Part shown: in pieces, positions 22,030-33,060 of the stretch
Layout of the letters: every line of letters begins with the position of its first letter
Position numbering within the stretch: the stretch's first letter is position 1
Assembly: GCF_003265705.1 (NCBI RefSeq)
Contig: NW_020312902.1
Span: forward strand, 7,519,795-7,583,794
Direction of reading: 5' to 3'
DNA from: Callorhinus ursinus
Taxonomy: Eukaryota > Chordata > Mammalia > Carnivora > Otariidae
Length of the DNA stretch: 64,000 nucleotides
Made by a program: the position numbers and the translations under genes
Notes under the pieces: generated by a model
Told to the model about the DNA's origin: nothing
Databases searched by the model: none
Seen by the model: only the letters and a program-made list of their open reading frames with translations

Positions 22030-22250
22030 CATTTTACAGAACTTCCACCTATGTCATCTTGAACCTTCTCTGTGGCTCCGTGAAGCGGAGAAGAATAAGT
22101 ACATTTCATCAATGAGAAAACTGAGACTCAGAGATAAAGGGAAATGTCAAGGGCACCTATCGAATAAATGGCAGAGCCATGATTTGCCCTTGGGTCTTTC
22201 AATTCCAAATCTCATACCTCTCACACTATGCCGCCTCAACTCAAGTAAGG
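22030..22250 (-). mobile_element. MIR SINE
   Basis: Antisense MIR: AATTAACATTTTACAGAACTTCCACCTATGTC, ATCAATGAGAAAACTGAGACTCAGAGATAAAGG, AAATGGCAGAGCCATGATTTGCCC, ending CACTATGCCGCCTC. Confidence 0.8.
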
Positions 22251-22624
22251 CTGGGAGACAGACTTTTGAACCAAGAACTGCTGACATGGTCCAAAGACAT
22301 TTCCAATACACCACAATTCTTAGTCTTGAGACATTTTTCTTGGCCCAAACATCCAGACTCTAAAATCAGAAAATATATCGTCAGAATCTAATCTGAGTCA
22401 GTGTTTGCGGTGGGGGTGGGTTTCGGGAGTTACCACAGGAAGTAAAGGGGAAGCTGAATATGAGGAGCTCCCAGTTTCCACTCTTTCCAAGTCACTTCCA
22501 CCTTGTTTCTGTTTTATATGTTGGGGTGCAATTTTTAAATACACCCACTCTTACAGCATAAAGTGGGCCAAAAATCAAGAGACATAAACCTATGTTTAGC
22601 ACTAGCTTAGTCCCTATCTATGTC

Positions 22625-22735
22625 CAGTTAGCCTGGGACACTGCTCCATCATCTCTCCATGACTCAGTTTCCTCATTTGGGAAAATGGAGTGGCAGAGAT
22701 CTTGTGAGAGCAAATGAAGTAAATACAGTTCTACT
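22625..22735 (+). mobile_element. MIR fragment
   Basis: CATGACTCAGTTTCCTCATTTGGGAAAATGGAG and the following AGATCTTGTGAGAGCAAATGAAGTAAATAC match a decayed MIR core in sense. Confidence 0.6.
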
Positions 22736-23294
22736 TGCGATAGTAAATGCAAAGCATTCTCACATGCATGCCCTTGCTGGGGTAGGGGGCACGAGGGGGT
22801 GCCGGGGTAGTGGTTGGCATGAGAGGAAACCATCAAGAATTCTCTACAGCCCAGAGCAGGGTAGAACCTGCAGGGAAATTCCCATAACTTTCCCAAGGTT
22901 CAGCCTGCCCTGGGAAAGAGTTTGAATGGTCCTGTGAAGAAACCGGACCCTTTCCCTGTTCCCCATTAGGAAAATTGGCATCATCAAAAGAAGTGGAATC
23001 TTTGGGAAAAGGAAGAGTGTTTGCTGTGTTAACATTCAGTTCTTTCCCAGCAGGGACGATGAGGAGACCATCTTAGACTACACCTCATGGGAATACACCA
23101 GGAAATGTTTCCTGAACTCATGGCCTGGGAGCAAGCAGGACATCAAAAGCTGGCTTAAGTGAATTCGTAACTCATTGTAACTGGAGTCATGTAATATGAT
23201 TAGCATACTTTTTTTTCTTTCTGTGAACATAATTTCAACCTGAAGAGGCAGGGTGGAAGAACAGAAATACAACAAGGAGCCTGGGTTGAATCTC
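22736..23294. other. Unique sequence
   Basis: No gene or repeat is recognised. A short G-rich stretch lies at 22778-22815. Confidence 0.5.
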
Positions 23295-23405
23295 TGGGTA
23301 TAGACTCTGGTTTAATCCCTGCTCTGTCATTTACAAATGGAATGAATTCAATTTCCTCATATGTATAAAATGGGCATATGTTGGGATTTGAACAGGTCAA
23401 TAAAT
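23295..23405 (+). mobile_element. MIR fragment
   Basis: GGTATAGACTCTGGTTTAATCCCTGCTCTGTCATTTACAAATGG...CAATTTCCTCATATGTATAAAATGGGC is sense MIR head and core. Confidence 0.7.
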
Positions 23406-24749
23406 AAGGCTTTTCTTCTCTTCCAAATAAGAATCTGAATAAAATAGAAATAGACGTGAGTCGAATTGAGGGGTCAACATGAGTTTAATAACTGGCATGT
23501 CGGGATTTGAGAATGCAGCCTGGATTCACAGCCAGTAATTCCTAAGATTTCTAATATTTCACCCTTTCCAAAAACTGAACCAAATTCGGGCAAAACCACC
23601 ACATAGTCATAACCATTTACCTTCCCCAAAGGTGACTCTTGGCAACAAAGAAGAGGACAATGGGCATCAGACAGAAGATAAGGTCACCTCCAAAACAAGA
23701 AGAGGATCAGGGACCCTATGACCTTAAGTCACCTGGGAAGGAATAGGGGGCCAAAGGCTGTGCAGACCCTTTGCAGCCCACCAACTGGAAAAAGGAAGAA
23801 GCTTCCTCTAGCGGTAAGAGTGTAAAAGAGAGGCTGGAAGGGTCTGTGATTGAAGCCTGGAAACATGAGGACAGAGGAAAGAGTCCCCCATAAGCTATCT
23901 TTCTCTCCCCCACCTGCCTGTGGGGTTGGTGAAGTAAGTAAGATCAAGAAAATGGAGCACCAGAGAGCCAGAGAACGAGCTTGGTGGTTCTTCTTTCTTC
24001 TTTTTTCTCTCTCCACCAACCTGCTTTAGAAAATGAGAAAGGCCAAGTTCCAAAGCAGCTTCCTGAGACACTTTCCTGAGGGCCACACAGTCTACTTCAG
24101 TCTTTGATGTCAGGCTGGGACCAGCACACACCTTGGCTTCCCCAGGCATGATGGGCTTACCACCCTGGTCCCCGGTCCTGTCCGGTTGAGCGTTTGCTGG
24201 ACAACAGAGTCCTAGCTGGGCGATACTTATCCAGCCACCCACTTTCCCACACGAAGTTTTTTAGGCAGAGAAACAACAAATCCTCCTCCCTTTGTTGCTG
24301 CTTTTTCTTGCCCCTTTTCTCTTCCTGGTCTCCTTTGCTGAGTTCTTTTTAATAAAGGTCAGCATTTCCCAGATGTGCTTCTTTCTCTTTCTTTTCTTCC
24401 TCTTGTCATCTCTGAATGATCCCCCCACTCCACATCCTCAACCACACAAACTGCATTTGAGCCGAATTCCAAATCCGTCTCCTGCCCTAACTCCCTGGCT
24501 CACGTCTCCTGCTGCCGAGCCTCCACTTGGATTCTCTTCCAACACCACTAAGGTAACTCACGCTCTTACCTTCCGTCCCTCAAACTGCTTCTCCTTCTTG
24601 TATTTTCCAGCTCTAGTTTTCCACTCACTTTCCCTAAATAAAAATTTTAAAAGTATCCTCAGTTACCAATTCTCTCTTACTCCCTGCATTTAACAGATAC
24701 TCAGCTGGGTCAGGGTCTCTTACATCTGGCTGCTTCCCGCCATGCTGGC
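23406..24749. other. Unassigned sequence, pyrimidine-rich at the right
   Basis: No exon is recognised. A 133-codon plus frame (24292-24693) encodes a Leu/Phe-rich start followed by Pro/Ser-rich text. This comes from the pyrimidine-rich DNA, and there is no family match. Confidence 0.45.
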
Positions 24750-24878
24750 CATCACTGGCTTAACACTAGATCTTGGTCTTGCACCTGCTGCTTTGCCATC
24801 ACTGGCTTAACACTAGATCTCNNNNNNNNNNCATCACTGGCTTAACACTAGATCTCGGTCTTGCACCTGCTGCTTTGC
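24750..24878. repeat. 47-bp tandem repeat interrupted by an assembly gap
   Basis: The unit begins CATCACTGGCTTAACACTAG and ends CTGCTGCTTTGC. Copy one is 24750-24796, a partial copy of 25 bases is 24797-24821, ten N follow (24822-24831), and another full copy is 24832-24878. The copies differ at one base (ATCTT versus ATCTC). Confidence 0.95.
24822..24831. other. Assembly gap (10 N)
   Basis: Ten unknown bases. The partial unit on its left would need 22 bases to finish, so the gap length is a placeholder. Confidence 0.99.
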
Positions 24879-24964
24879 AATCGCCTCATAAATGATCTCC
24901 CAGCTATAAGTATCAACCTCTCCAGTATATTACCCTCCCTCTTCTACAGTTAAGGTTGTCTACA

Positions 24965-24969
<5 letters not shown>

Positions 24970-25031
<62 letters not shown>
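24970..25031. repeat. (CT)n(AC)n compound microsatellite
   Basis: A CT run of about 28 bases passes directly into an AC run of about 33 bases. It gives rise to Ser-Leu and His-Thr translated frames that are not genes. Confidence 0.98.
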
Positions 25032-25049
25032 ATAACTTGCAAAATACTC

Positions 25050-25395
25050 TTGAATCTCTTCACCTCATGCTCCAAGTCCAGGCTTCTCAGAATGACCCAC
25101 AAGCCATCTCGCATCCAGTCTCCCTGCCTTGTCTCCCATTTATCCACCCTCCAAGTCTTGGGACCCAATGGCACTGAATTTATGTCACCATTCCCAGAAG
25201 AGCCCATGTCCTTTAACACTTCTCTGTTTATGACCTTCTTGTGCCTTCCACTTTGAGCGTTCCTGCCTAACACACGTACCTCCTCGTTGGCTTGTAAACC
25301 TATTTTTCCTTGAAGGATGATCTCAGGTGTCCCTGCCCTGGGAAAGCCTTCCTTGACTTCCCCACTTGTTAGTAACATGCCTCCTGCATGCCCTC
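25050..25395 (+). mobile_element. Possible L2 3' region
   Basis: Pyrimidine-rich text with TGCCCTGGGAAAGCCTTCCTTGACTTCCCC resembles the L2 block GTGAAGCCTTCCCTGACTCCC. The rest is too decayed to be sure. Confidence 0.4.
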
Positions 25396-25629
25396 AGCAT
25401 TTAACTGCTGTAACAATAATCAAATTGTTGGTAATCCATTGGCATTTATGATTCTCCCATTATTAATGGTAGCTTTTGAGAACAGAATCATTTTTCCCCC
25501 TCTTTATTTCTAGTATCTAGATATTGACCCCCTCTCAGGTACAATCACTGTACCACTTACTGCGTGCAGAGATAAATGGAAGAATGAAGACTGATTTACT
25601 TTAGTGTGATAAAGTGTTCCCATTAACTG

Positions 25630-25760
25630 CAGGTCTGGGAATCAGGAAACACAGCTCCAGGCACTGGTGTTGTCTCTACTTAGCCCTGTGAACTTAGACA
25701 AGTCCCTCCTCCAGGCTGTGTTTTGGTTCTTCAGTCTGAACAATGGTCAAATAATACCTA
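25630..25760 (+). mobile_element. MIR fragment
   Basis: GGTCTGGGAATCAGGAAACACAGCTCCAGGCACTGG...CCTGTGAACTTAGACAAGTCCCTCCTCCAGGC is a decayed sense MIR. Confidence 0.55.
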
Positions 25761-26310
25761 AACAACTCTCCTCATGGGTAGTAATGGCAACAGGAGAAAT
25801 TACGTGCTTCGGTATATTTTCATGGCTAATGTGTTAAGTTCAATATGATGAAACATACCAATGTTAGAGAAAATTGATTTTCTGGCTAAATAGTCAGGTG
25901 ATTTATCTCAGATACTTTATAATAAGTGATTAAAAAATGCTATGTGTGCAGAAGACGATTTAAAGAATTACACAGAACTCAGCTTTATTATCAATCAGTA
26001 GTCAGTAGCATCCTGATTTTATATATAGGCTTGCTTAGATATTTTTTCCTTGACATAAATATTTATTTTGAAATCATACCTCTCCCAGGCTGTGAATTCA
26101 TACCAGCTTGTCTTTAAACCTCTTCCTAACATTTTGAGAAATAAAGAAAATAAACAAAGAAAAAAAATAGAGGCTCACACACTGCTGTGGTACTAGAACT
26201 CACTCTATGTTAGAATCTCTCCAAATAGAATAATTCCAAATACAGAGGACTCTTTAGGCACACAGAGTTCATCACAATATTTTTTTCCTACAAGCAGAAA
26301 AAAAAAAAAA
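25761..26310. other. Unique AT-rich sequence
   Basis: Nothing recognisable, with frames at most 76 codons. An A-run near 26299-26311 precedes the L1M/HAL1-like piece. Confidence 0.5.
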
Positions 26311-26312
26311 GA

Positions 26313-26509
26313 CAGAGAGAGAAACAACCAAAACATCCAACAAGAGGCAATGGTTAAATGAGTTACAGTGTATTTGTGCCATGGAAACAATGCAGCCATT
26401 ATATATTCTGTTACAAGGATTTGTAGCAACGTGAATACGAACTTGTGTTACAGTTTTATGTGAAAAAGCAAGGTAAAGAACATATGAACAATATGAGCAC
26501 AAGTATCTG
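26313..26509 (+). mobile_element. L1M/HAL1-type LINE 3' fragment
   Basis: ACAACCAAAACATCCAACAAGAGGCAATGGTTAAATGAGTTACAGTGTATTTGTGCCATGGAAACAATGCAGCCATTA is the characteristic old-L1/HAL1 3' text. It is split from its right flank by the SINE that follows. Confidence 0.75.
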
Positions 26510-26628
26510 AAGGGGCACCTGGGTTGCTCAGATGGTTAAGCATCTGCCTTCGGCTCAGGTCATGATCCCAGGGTCCTGGGATCGAGTCCCGTATCGGGCT
26601 CCCTGCTAGGCGGGAAGCCTGCTTCTCC

Positions 26629-26668
<40 letters not shown>

Positions 26669-26730
26669 CTCATGAATAATAAATAAATAAAACATTAAAA
26701 AAGAAAGAAAGAAAATAAGCACAAGAAACT
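26496..26730 (+). mobile_element. SINEC (arctoid type) with imperfect target duplication
   Basis: The body is about 26510-26717, with head GGGGCACCTGGGTTGCTCAG, B box GGATCGAGTCC, a 28-base CT run and an A/G-interrupted tail. The flanks AGCACAAGTATCT (26496-26508) and AGCACAAGAAACT (26718-26730) match at 11 of 13 positions. Confidence 0.92.
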
Positions 26731-27165
26731 AGGCTGTATCCCCTTGGCTATTTCTATACCTCTCCCTCTGGCAGCTGTGAAAACGGTGAATGAGAATCAT
26801 CTTGTTTTCAGGAGTGGGAACCTCCACCAAGAACTTTTCATCAGCAGACTTCCTCTGCCGGTTTGCCCTGTGGGAAAGGATTTCAGTAGTCTCATATTCC
26901 CAGCTTTACTTCATTTCTCTGAAGTTTTTTTAAAAATAACTTATGTTTGATTACCAAAGTAACTTATGTTCACTCAAAAATCTCCCTAATTTTAAAGTTC
27001 CTAACCATGTCTGGCTTGAAGTGAAATTGGAAAATGATTGTTCTTTCAGCAACCAAAACTTTTGGCAGCTTGCCTCCAAAGAGAGCTTGGAATTATGTAA
27101 CTCTCAGTTTAGTAGAAAAAAACTTTCTAAAAGGGCCAACTTCTCTTCTAGAATGTATCATTTCT
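26731..27165. other. Unique sequence
   Basis: No gene or repeat is recognised. The 68- and 78-codon plus frames are unremarkable. Confidence 0.5.
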
Positions 27166-27740
27166 TTTTTTTAATTTAAATTCAATTAGCCAACATATAG
27201 TACATCATTAGTTTCTGATGTAATGTTCAATGATTCATCAGTTGTGTATTACACCCAGTGCTCATCATATCACATGCCCTCCTTAATGACCACCACCCAG
27301 TTACCCCATGCCCGCCACCCACCACCCCCTCTGCAACCCTCAGTTTGTTTCCCAAAGTCAAGAGTCTCTCATGGTTTGTCTCCCTCTCTGGTTTCTTCCC
27401 TTTCAGTTTTCCCTCCCTTCCCCTAAGATCCTCTGTGCTATTTCTTATGTTCCACATATGAGTGAAATCATATGATAATTGACTTTCTCTGCTTGACTTA
27501 TTTCACTCAGCATAATACCCTCCAGTTCTATCAATGTCATTGTAAATGGTGGGTATTCATCCTTTCTGGTGGCTGAGTAATATTCCATTGTGTATATGAA
27601 CCACATCTTCTTTATCCATTCATCTGTTGAAGGGCATCTCGTCTCTTTCCACAGTTTGGCTATTGTGGACATTGCTGCTATAAACATTGGGGTACAGGTT
27701 CCCTTTCTTTTCACTACATCTGTATCTTTGGGTAGAACCC
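27166..27740 (-). mobile_element. 5'-truncated L1 (older carnivore L1 subfamily)
   Basis: Read on the minus strand it holds the end of ORF2, then a 3' untranslated region of about 280 bp (GGTTGCAGAGGGGGTGGTGG, GGTAACTGGGTGGTGGTCAT, ACTAATGATGTACTATATGTTGGC) and an A-rich tail at 27166-27180. It differs from the 3' ends at 1-160 and 45236-45388, having GAGCACTGGGTGTAATACACAACTGATG where they have GTTATGCACAAAC, so it is another and older subfamily. No clear target duplication is seen. Confidence 0.95.
27445..27725 (-). pseudogene. L1 ORF2 C-terminal remnant
   Basis: About 92 codons of the C-terminal part of the L1 ORF2 protein, the multifunctional LINE endonuclease/reverse transcriptase. The conserved motifs CTPMFIAAMSTIAKLWKE, CPSTDEWIKKMWFIYTMEYY and LEGIMLSEISQ are visible, and the stop is in the usual place. 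The endonuclease and reverse transcriptase domains are absent through 5' truncation, so it cannot be active. The open frame runs a little further, to 27750, into flanking DNA. Confidence 0.93.
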
Positions 27741-27879
27741 AACATTTCAAAACAGCTTTTAAGCAGATTATAAATGGATTTTACCACCATGGTGTTATTT
27801 CCAGCATATACACTTGGAAGTGTGACACAATTCACAGGTTGTTTTTAATGCTTTGTAGTAGGTGGTGAATTCCAAAATT

Positions 27880-27992
27880 ACCAGGCACAACAATTACAAA
27901 TACAGTTTCCAGGGCCTCACCCCAAACCCACTGAATTGCAATGTCTGGGAAGGGTCTTTAGATTCTGCATCTTAACAGAGGGTCCTGGTGAG
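27880..27992 (+). mobile_element. MER5-like hAT-Charlie fragment
   Basis: AAAATTACCAGGCACAACAATTACAAATACAGTTTCCAGGGCCTCACCCC...AGATTCTGCATCTTAACAGAGGGTCCTGGTGA keeps the MER5 order. Confidence 0.65.
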
Positions 27993-28004
27993 TCTCTTGC
28001 ACCC

Positions 28005-28115
28005 TTTACAGAAGAGGAATCTGAGGATCAAAGTGAGAACTTGACTTGCTTAAAGTCACACCACTGGGTGGTGCCGGGACTCCTGACATCCAGGTCAGTC
28101 CTCCTCCTCTAAGGG
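28005..28115 (-). mobile_element. MIR fragment
   Basis: ACAGAAGAGGAATCTGAGGATCAAAG, GACTTGCTTAAAGTCACACCACTGGGTGGTGCCGGGACTCC: antisense MIR core. Confidence 0.75.
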
Positions 28116-28639
28116 GAAATTAGGCCTTAGGACAGTCCTGTGTAAAAACAGAGGCTGGATGTGATGGTTGCCCAGGCCAGATACAAATATGCCTAATCAT
28201 TGGGCTATCCAGTATTCCTTGGTTCACAGAGGTGCCTCTCTGAGGTTTTTAGAGAGAACTAAAAAAGTATTGCAAATTGAAGCAGGGCTTCTGCAAACAT
28301 TTCTTAGAAAACTAGTCCTTATAAGGTAATCCATGAAGAAGGAATTCCATTATTGGGGAAGTTGCTGTATCCTTTCTCCCTATCTTGAATCGTCTCGGAA
28401 GTCACTTGTTATGTGAGCCTATAAAGGCACTGAAAAGTCCTGCAGTAAATAAACCCATTTAACTTTCCTCATTCTAGTAGCTCACTGACATATTTGACAG
28501 AAATGCCTGTGTGTATATGTGTGTGTATGATATTTTGAACATTTTTGAGAAACTAGTGTTCTAGAGAAACCATCTACTCATCCAGAAGTTTCCCTAGTCA
28601 AACCCATGTCACAAGCATGAGCTAGGTAGTTTGGTAGGA
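28116..28639. other. Unique sequence
   Basis: Nothing recognisable apart from a short TGTGTATATGTGTGTGTATG run at about 28509-28528. Confidence 0.5.
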
Positions 28640-28765
28640 AAGCACTAAGCTTGGAGTTTGGAGATCTCTCTGATTCTTGCCAGTTTTGAGACCTTGGGAA
28701 TGTCTCTTGCCTCATTTTACAGTTGAGGAAACTGAAACTAAGAGATACATGCCTTTCCTGTCCAC
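28640..28765 (+). mobile_element. MIR fragment
   Basis: AGCACTAAGCTTGGAGTTTGGAGATCTCTCTGATTCTTGCCAG...GACCTTGGGAATGTCTCTTGCCTCA corresponds to MIR head and core in sense. Confidence 0.6.
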
Positions 28766-29400
28766 TCTACTAGGTTGTCTGGAGGACCACACAGAGCCTC
28801 CTACAGAATAAACAGCACTATAAAAGTAAAGATCCATCATCTCTTCTTCTTCCTCTCTTCCTCCTCCTCCTTCTTTCTCACATGCTCATCATTCAGAAGG
28901 TCATCCCCATCCCAGAGACCTCATCCTGTCTTTCACAGCAGGACCTTGACAAGATGACACCAGGAGTTGGTTGTGATATTGATATGGTATCTCAGAGTGA
29001 CCAGTGAATCCTGGAATTGCTATAATATCGACATTGTCTTGTCATTCACGACAAACTCTCAAAGCATTATTATAGATGGTAGTGACTCGGGGTAGAATCT
29101 TTCTCACTGAATTACAGGTCAGTTATTCATATAATTGATTTTCTTCTCTAGAGCGACTGACATTGCTAATACTGTCCCAGTCAGATGGCAGAAGACAGAA
29201 CAGTTTTCCTTGGTCTGTGTTCCAGTGGATTGTTTTCTGACCAACATGCTTCCGTCAGGAGTAGCCCCTCCCACCTCCCTAAGGGAGGGGCCCCCCTGTA
29301 GAGGAAGGGGCTGTGGGCTAGAAATGGAGGCATCAGGTGCTGCACACTGACCTTAGGGAAATAGTCACTCGTGTGTCATTGGCTCTGGTGAAGTATGACC
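28766..29400. other. Unique sequence
   Basis: No gene is recognised. A pyrimidine-rich stretch lies at 28838-28878. A small hairpin CCTCCC-TAA-GGGAGG in a C/G-run context lies near 29272-29290. Confidence 0.5.
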
Positions 29401-29510
29401 AGGCACCATGCTTCATTCATCCCTGTGCCCCTCAATGTTTGGCATAGTTCCTGCTACCCTCTAGGTGCTCAGGAAATATTTCTGAATGAATGGATGAATA
29501 AATAAATGAG
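29401..29510 (+). mobile_element. L2 3' end
   Basis: CAATGTTTGGCATAGTTCCTGCTACCCTCTAGGTGCTCAGGAAATATTTCTGAATGAATGGATGAAT. Confidence 0.8.
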
Positions 29511-29854
29511 CTTTGTCCTAATGCCCAGCATATTTTCTCTGGTTTAATGGAGCTTCCATGAGCTATCCTTTTCACCTATGCTAAGCCACACCTTACCATG
29601 AGTTTAAAAAGTTAATACAAGAGACTCATTAATACACTCAGAAAACCAGAAAGTAGAGGTCCAGAAATGAATAGAGCCTTCTTTGGACTCTTGATAATCT
29701 CACTGTGCAGTAGGGGAAATTTATTGGGCTGCAAGTATTCCAGGGTAAATCCATGGCAACATGGGAAGTCATTTTATTTCCCTTAATAGATTTTAAGCTC
29801 CCAGTGGGTAAGAGTCATCTTCATCTTCATCTTCAATACTAACTTCATCTTCGT

Positions 29855-29980
29855 CCTTATTGTGTAAGCTCCATGAGGACAGGGGTTTTTGCTTTGTTCT
29901 CCGACGCACCCCAAGCATTCAAAACAGCCCTGGCACATAACAGGTGCTTTTTTAATCCTCAGTGAATTGAGTAATTATTA
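29855..29980 (+). mobile_element. L2 3' end
   Basis: TGTGTAAGCTCCATGAGGACAGGGGTTTTTGC...CAAAACAGCCCTGGCACATAACAGGTGCTTTTTTAATCC. A CTTCAT-type hexamer repeat precedes it (29816-29856). Confidence 0.8.
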
Positions 29981-30980
29981 TCAAGGCTAGAATTTTCTGC
30001 CTACTTCTTTCCAGGAACTGTGCTGTACTTTATATTCATTATTTTAACAAAGGAGGAACTGGGAACCTGGAGCAGAAGGAGGTACATGAATGTCCTAAGT
30101 TGATGGAGACGCACTTCTTACTTAGATTATCTGACTGAAGAGAACACACTCTTCCCCACATCCTTCCCCATTATGAATATCCCCAGCCACCTCTAAAGCT
30201 TTTCTAAGTCCCTCACCGTTCCTTGTAGGATCAATGTTAGATTTCAAGTAAATGAGAGAACAAGACTCCAAACCAAAATAATGGCCCTGGACTGTTGACT
30301 GTACTTGTATCTGCATGTCAACTGTCCAACGCCAAACCAGGGTTAATAAAGGAATGGAGACAGAACTGACCAGATAAGCATGCCAGTGTTAAACCCTGCC
30401 CAGCCAGGCAGCTAACAAGATTTTTATTGACAGGAAAATAAAGACTTCATAGAAAAATATGATTTGCTCTGCCCTGTCTTTAAGTGAAAAATGAGTCGGG
30501 CCAGGGACATAATGGATCACTTCCCCTTTCAAAGACACTCTGTCATTTCTCTCCAGTGATACTGATAAAACCAACCAAACAGCCGGACCACTGGTTCAAC
30601 TACCACTGGGACAGAGAGACAGAAGTTTGGGAGCTTCCCAGGCCTGGAGAACGCCCATGCCACCAGGAAGGACATCCCTGTATGTGCTAAGAAGTGTGCT
30701 GAGCACTTTCCACTTGAAATGCAAAGAGGAATAGACATGGGTGGGGCACGGGGGTAATATCTGGGTGCTGAGCAATTATAAAAGCCTCCTGTTCTTAATG
30801 ATTGTATTTAATTTATTTCAAAAAATACCTGCTAGTCACCTGCTCTGCGTCCGTGCCTATATTAGGGATTTGTGAGTTTTATGCCTGAGTTTCCTAATAA
30901 TAGTAGAAACACCTAATAGTATGTGACACTGCAATTTACAACGTGCCGCTAACTTCTGCTTATTTTGATGTGGCACCCAA
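29981..30980. other. Unique sequence
   Basis: No gene or clear repeat. The 60-69 codon frames on both strands are not supported by any motif. Confidence 0.5.
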
Positions 30981-30984
30981 ACAA

Positions 30985-31055
30985 TGCTGTGGGATAAGCA
31001 TGGCAGAATTCATTATGCCTGTTTTATAGTTGAGGATACCAGGGTTCAGAGAACA
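30985..31055 (-). mobile_element. MIR fragment
   Basis: ATGCTGTGGGATAAGCATGGCAG...ATGCCTGTTTTATAGTTGAGGATACCAGGGTTCAGAGAAC: antisense MIR, directly beside a second MIR in the same orientation. Confidence 0.65.
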
Positions 31056-31061
31056 GCCACT

Positions 31062-31300
31062 AAGAGCTAACATTTATTGGGTACTCCAACTGTGCCAGGC
31101 ACCAGGCATAGAGGTCTGCACACATTATTTTTACAACAACCCTATAAGGTTGATACTTTATTATCTCCATTGTACAGATGACAAAGCTGAGGCTTTGAGA
31201 GATTCTGTTAAGTTTCCCAAAGTTGCACACAAGAGTAGGCGACAGAGGTGGCATTTAAACAAAGGAGATCCTGTACCCTTGCTCTGAAATTCAAGGCTAT
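31062..31300 (-). mobile_element. MIR SINE, near full length
   Basis: GAGCTAACATTTATTGGGTACTCCAACTGTGCCAGGCACC, TACAACAACCCTATAAGGTTGATACTTTATTATCTCCATTGTACAGATGACAAAGCTGAGGC, AGTTGCACACAAGAGTAGGCGACAGAGG. One of the best-kept MIR copies here. Confidence 0.9.
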
Positions 31301-31620
31301 TCTGTCTTCAGAGGTTAAATAATTAGCCTAATATCATGCAAATTGCCAGAGGTACAGCTCCGCTCTTACCAGAGCTCTTTCCTTTATCCCTGCTGCTTGA
31401 GGAAATTTGTTAATATTGGAAAGGGTCCCTGCTTCAAAGGCATTTGTCATCTGGTAAGGAAAACAAGACAAACATAATACAGAGCTAATAACAAGGCAGG
31501 GCCAAAGTCTGGCCTTTAATCAATTAATAAGATCTCCAGGCATAAAATATTGTTTGTGTTCAGAATAGAGAGAAAATCAATCAGTACTGCAGCCTACTAT
31601 GAGCAGCCCTTTATTGGGAA
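31301..31620. other. Unique AT-rich sequence
   Basis: Nothing recognisable; it contains several TAAT/ATTAAT motifs (31515-31530). Confidence 0.45.
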
Positions 31621-31624
31621 TTTA

Positions 31625-32012
31625 GTAGGCACTAATGTTTTACTTGCTTTGGCAGAGGCGTTTGCTGCTCTTAAAATACCTAGATGCTGCCCATACCTCC
31701 ATGCCCCTTTGCATTTAGGCAGAGCCATGTAATTCATTTTGGACAAGAGGTTGTGAACAGAGGGGACTTCTATCACTTCTGGACTGAGAACAGCATATGA
31801 ACTCTCTACATGCTCTTTTTTTCCCCAGTAACTGTCCAGGTTATAAAGCCTTTGTCAGCCCATGTTCCTGAGTTTCTTTGAGGAGAAAAGCCTCCTGCTG
31901 AACTGCACTGCATATGTGTTATGGAGGAGAAATCACTCTTATGTGTGAGCTACTGCAGTTTGAGGTAAATTTGTTACTGCAGCACAACTTAGCCTATCCT
32001 AACTCATGCAGA
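31625..32012 (+). mobile_element. Ancient MaLR-like LTR
   Basis: GGCAGAGCCATGTAATTCATTTTGGACAAGAGGTTGTGAACAGAGGGGACTTC and the end TTTGTTACTGCAGCACAACTTAGCCTATCCTAACTCATGCAG follow the plan of a common mammalian LTR of the MaLR kind. The exact family is not named. Confidence 0.55.
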
Positions 32013-32439
32013 GGCCTGATAGCATTTAAGAGGAGAACATACCAAAGAAAGGTTGGGATTTTAATTATGCCTCAGAAATTCTGCATGGGGTAGGGGAAGA
32101 TGGGAAGCTAGAGGGCCAGAAAAGAGAACAGCCCTACACCCCCAGCAGTGGGTGTGTGTTGGGAGCCAGGGTTGGCTACAATTGGATTGGGGAAATAGGA
32201 AGAGGCCAGAAAGGGGTTCTCAGTGCCACACCCTGAGGTTAGAATGAGAGCATGATGAGGCTGGTAAGTACCTTAAAGATCACCTTATGGCTGAAAAGAT
32301 TTATTTTTGCCATTGCTGATCATCTAATTATAAACCGTGACAACAGTCCTGAGCAAGAAGCACAGGGCCCTTCGGATCCCATAAGGCAAGACCACGGTCT
32401 AGTTTGTTGGATGAAGGAAGACCTCCAAGAAGAAATGGC

Positions 32440-33060
32440 AAGCTGAAAACCAAGGACTAAGCTAAAAGGAAAACTAGGAGCACATTCCAGGCAGAGAAAA
32501 ATGCAGTCTGGCAAATGCCAGGAGGAGAGACCAGGACATTTGCAGTTCAGAGAGACAGAGTCAGGGAAGATGAGCCTGGAGAGGTGAAGGTTTCCAGTCC
32601 CTTGCCATGACCTACAGTGCTGCAGGATCAGCACCTCAGAGAGCCTCAGGGAGCCCCTGGACAGCTTGCAGCAGTGAGTGAAAGAACGAGCCGTAGATTT
32701 GACATCCAACTGGCTGATGTGTGGACGTGAGTGAGGCCAGATAGCACGGGGGTAGTTAGGAGCTGCCGCGCTTATCTAGGGAGGGAGTGACAATGGTTTG
32801 GTTAGGGGGCTGGAGGGAAAGGTGGAAAGAAGGAGATGGATTTGAATGATTTACATGAAATCACAAGGTCAACTGGGAATGGTGGGTGAGGGAAAGAAGG
32901 GGCCAAGGGTTTCTTCTAGTTTTGAATTGCACAATTGTGTGGATAGTGTTGGTGTCAGCTGAAATAGTGGAGAAGAGAGAATAAGCCAGGTTGAGGGAGA
33001 GGGAAAATAATTAGGTTTTGAGCAAGTTGGAAAAACCCAGATGGGCTGCAGATGCTGGGC
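32440..33060 (-). mobile_element. L2 LINE 3' region
   Basis: Long antisense L2: AGGAGCACATTCCAGGCAGAGAAAAATGCAG, AGAGACCAGGACATTTGCAG, then GGCCAAGGGTTTCTTCTAGTTTTGAATTGCACAATTGTGTGGATAG and GAGAGAATAAGCCAGGTTGAGG. The 129-codon minus frame here (32320-32709) is L2 3' sequence, not a gene. Confidence 0.75.

Noticed and set aside
24292..24693. 133-codon frame with a hydrophobic start resembling a signal peptide
   Set aside because: The Leu/Phe richness comes from pyrimidine-rich DNA. There is no family match, and the Pro/Ser remainder is typical of low-complexity sequence.
27718..27750. Target-site duplication for the L1 at 27166-27740
   Set aside because: The left flank (CTAGAATGTATCATTTC) and right flank (GTAGAACCCAACATTTC) share only scattered bases, too weak to claim.
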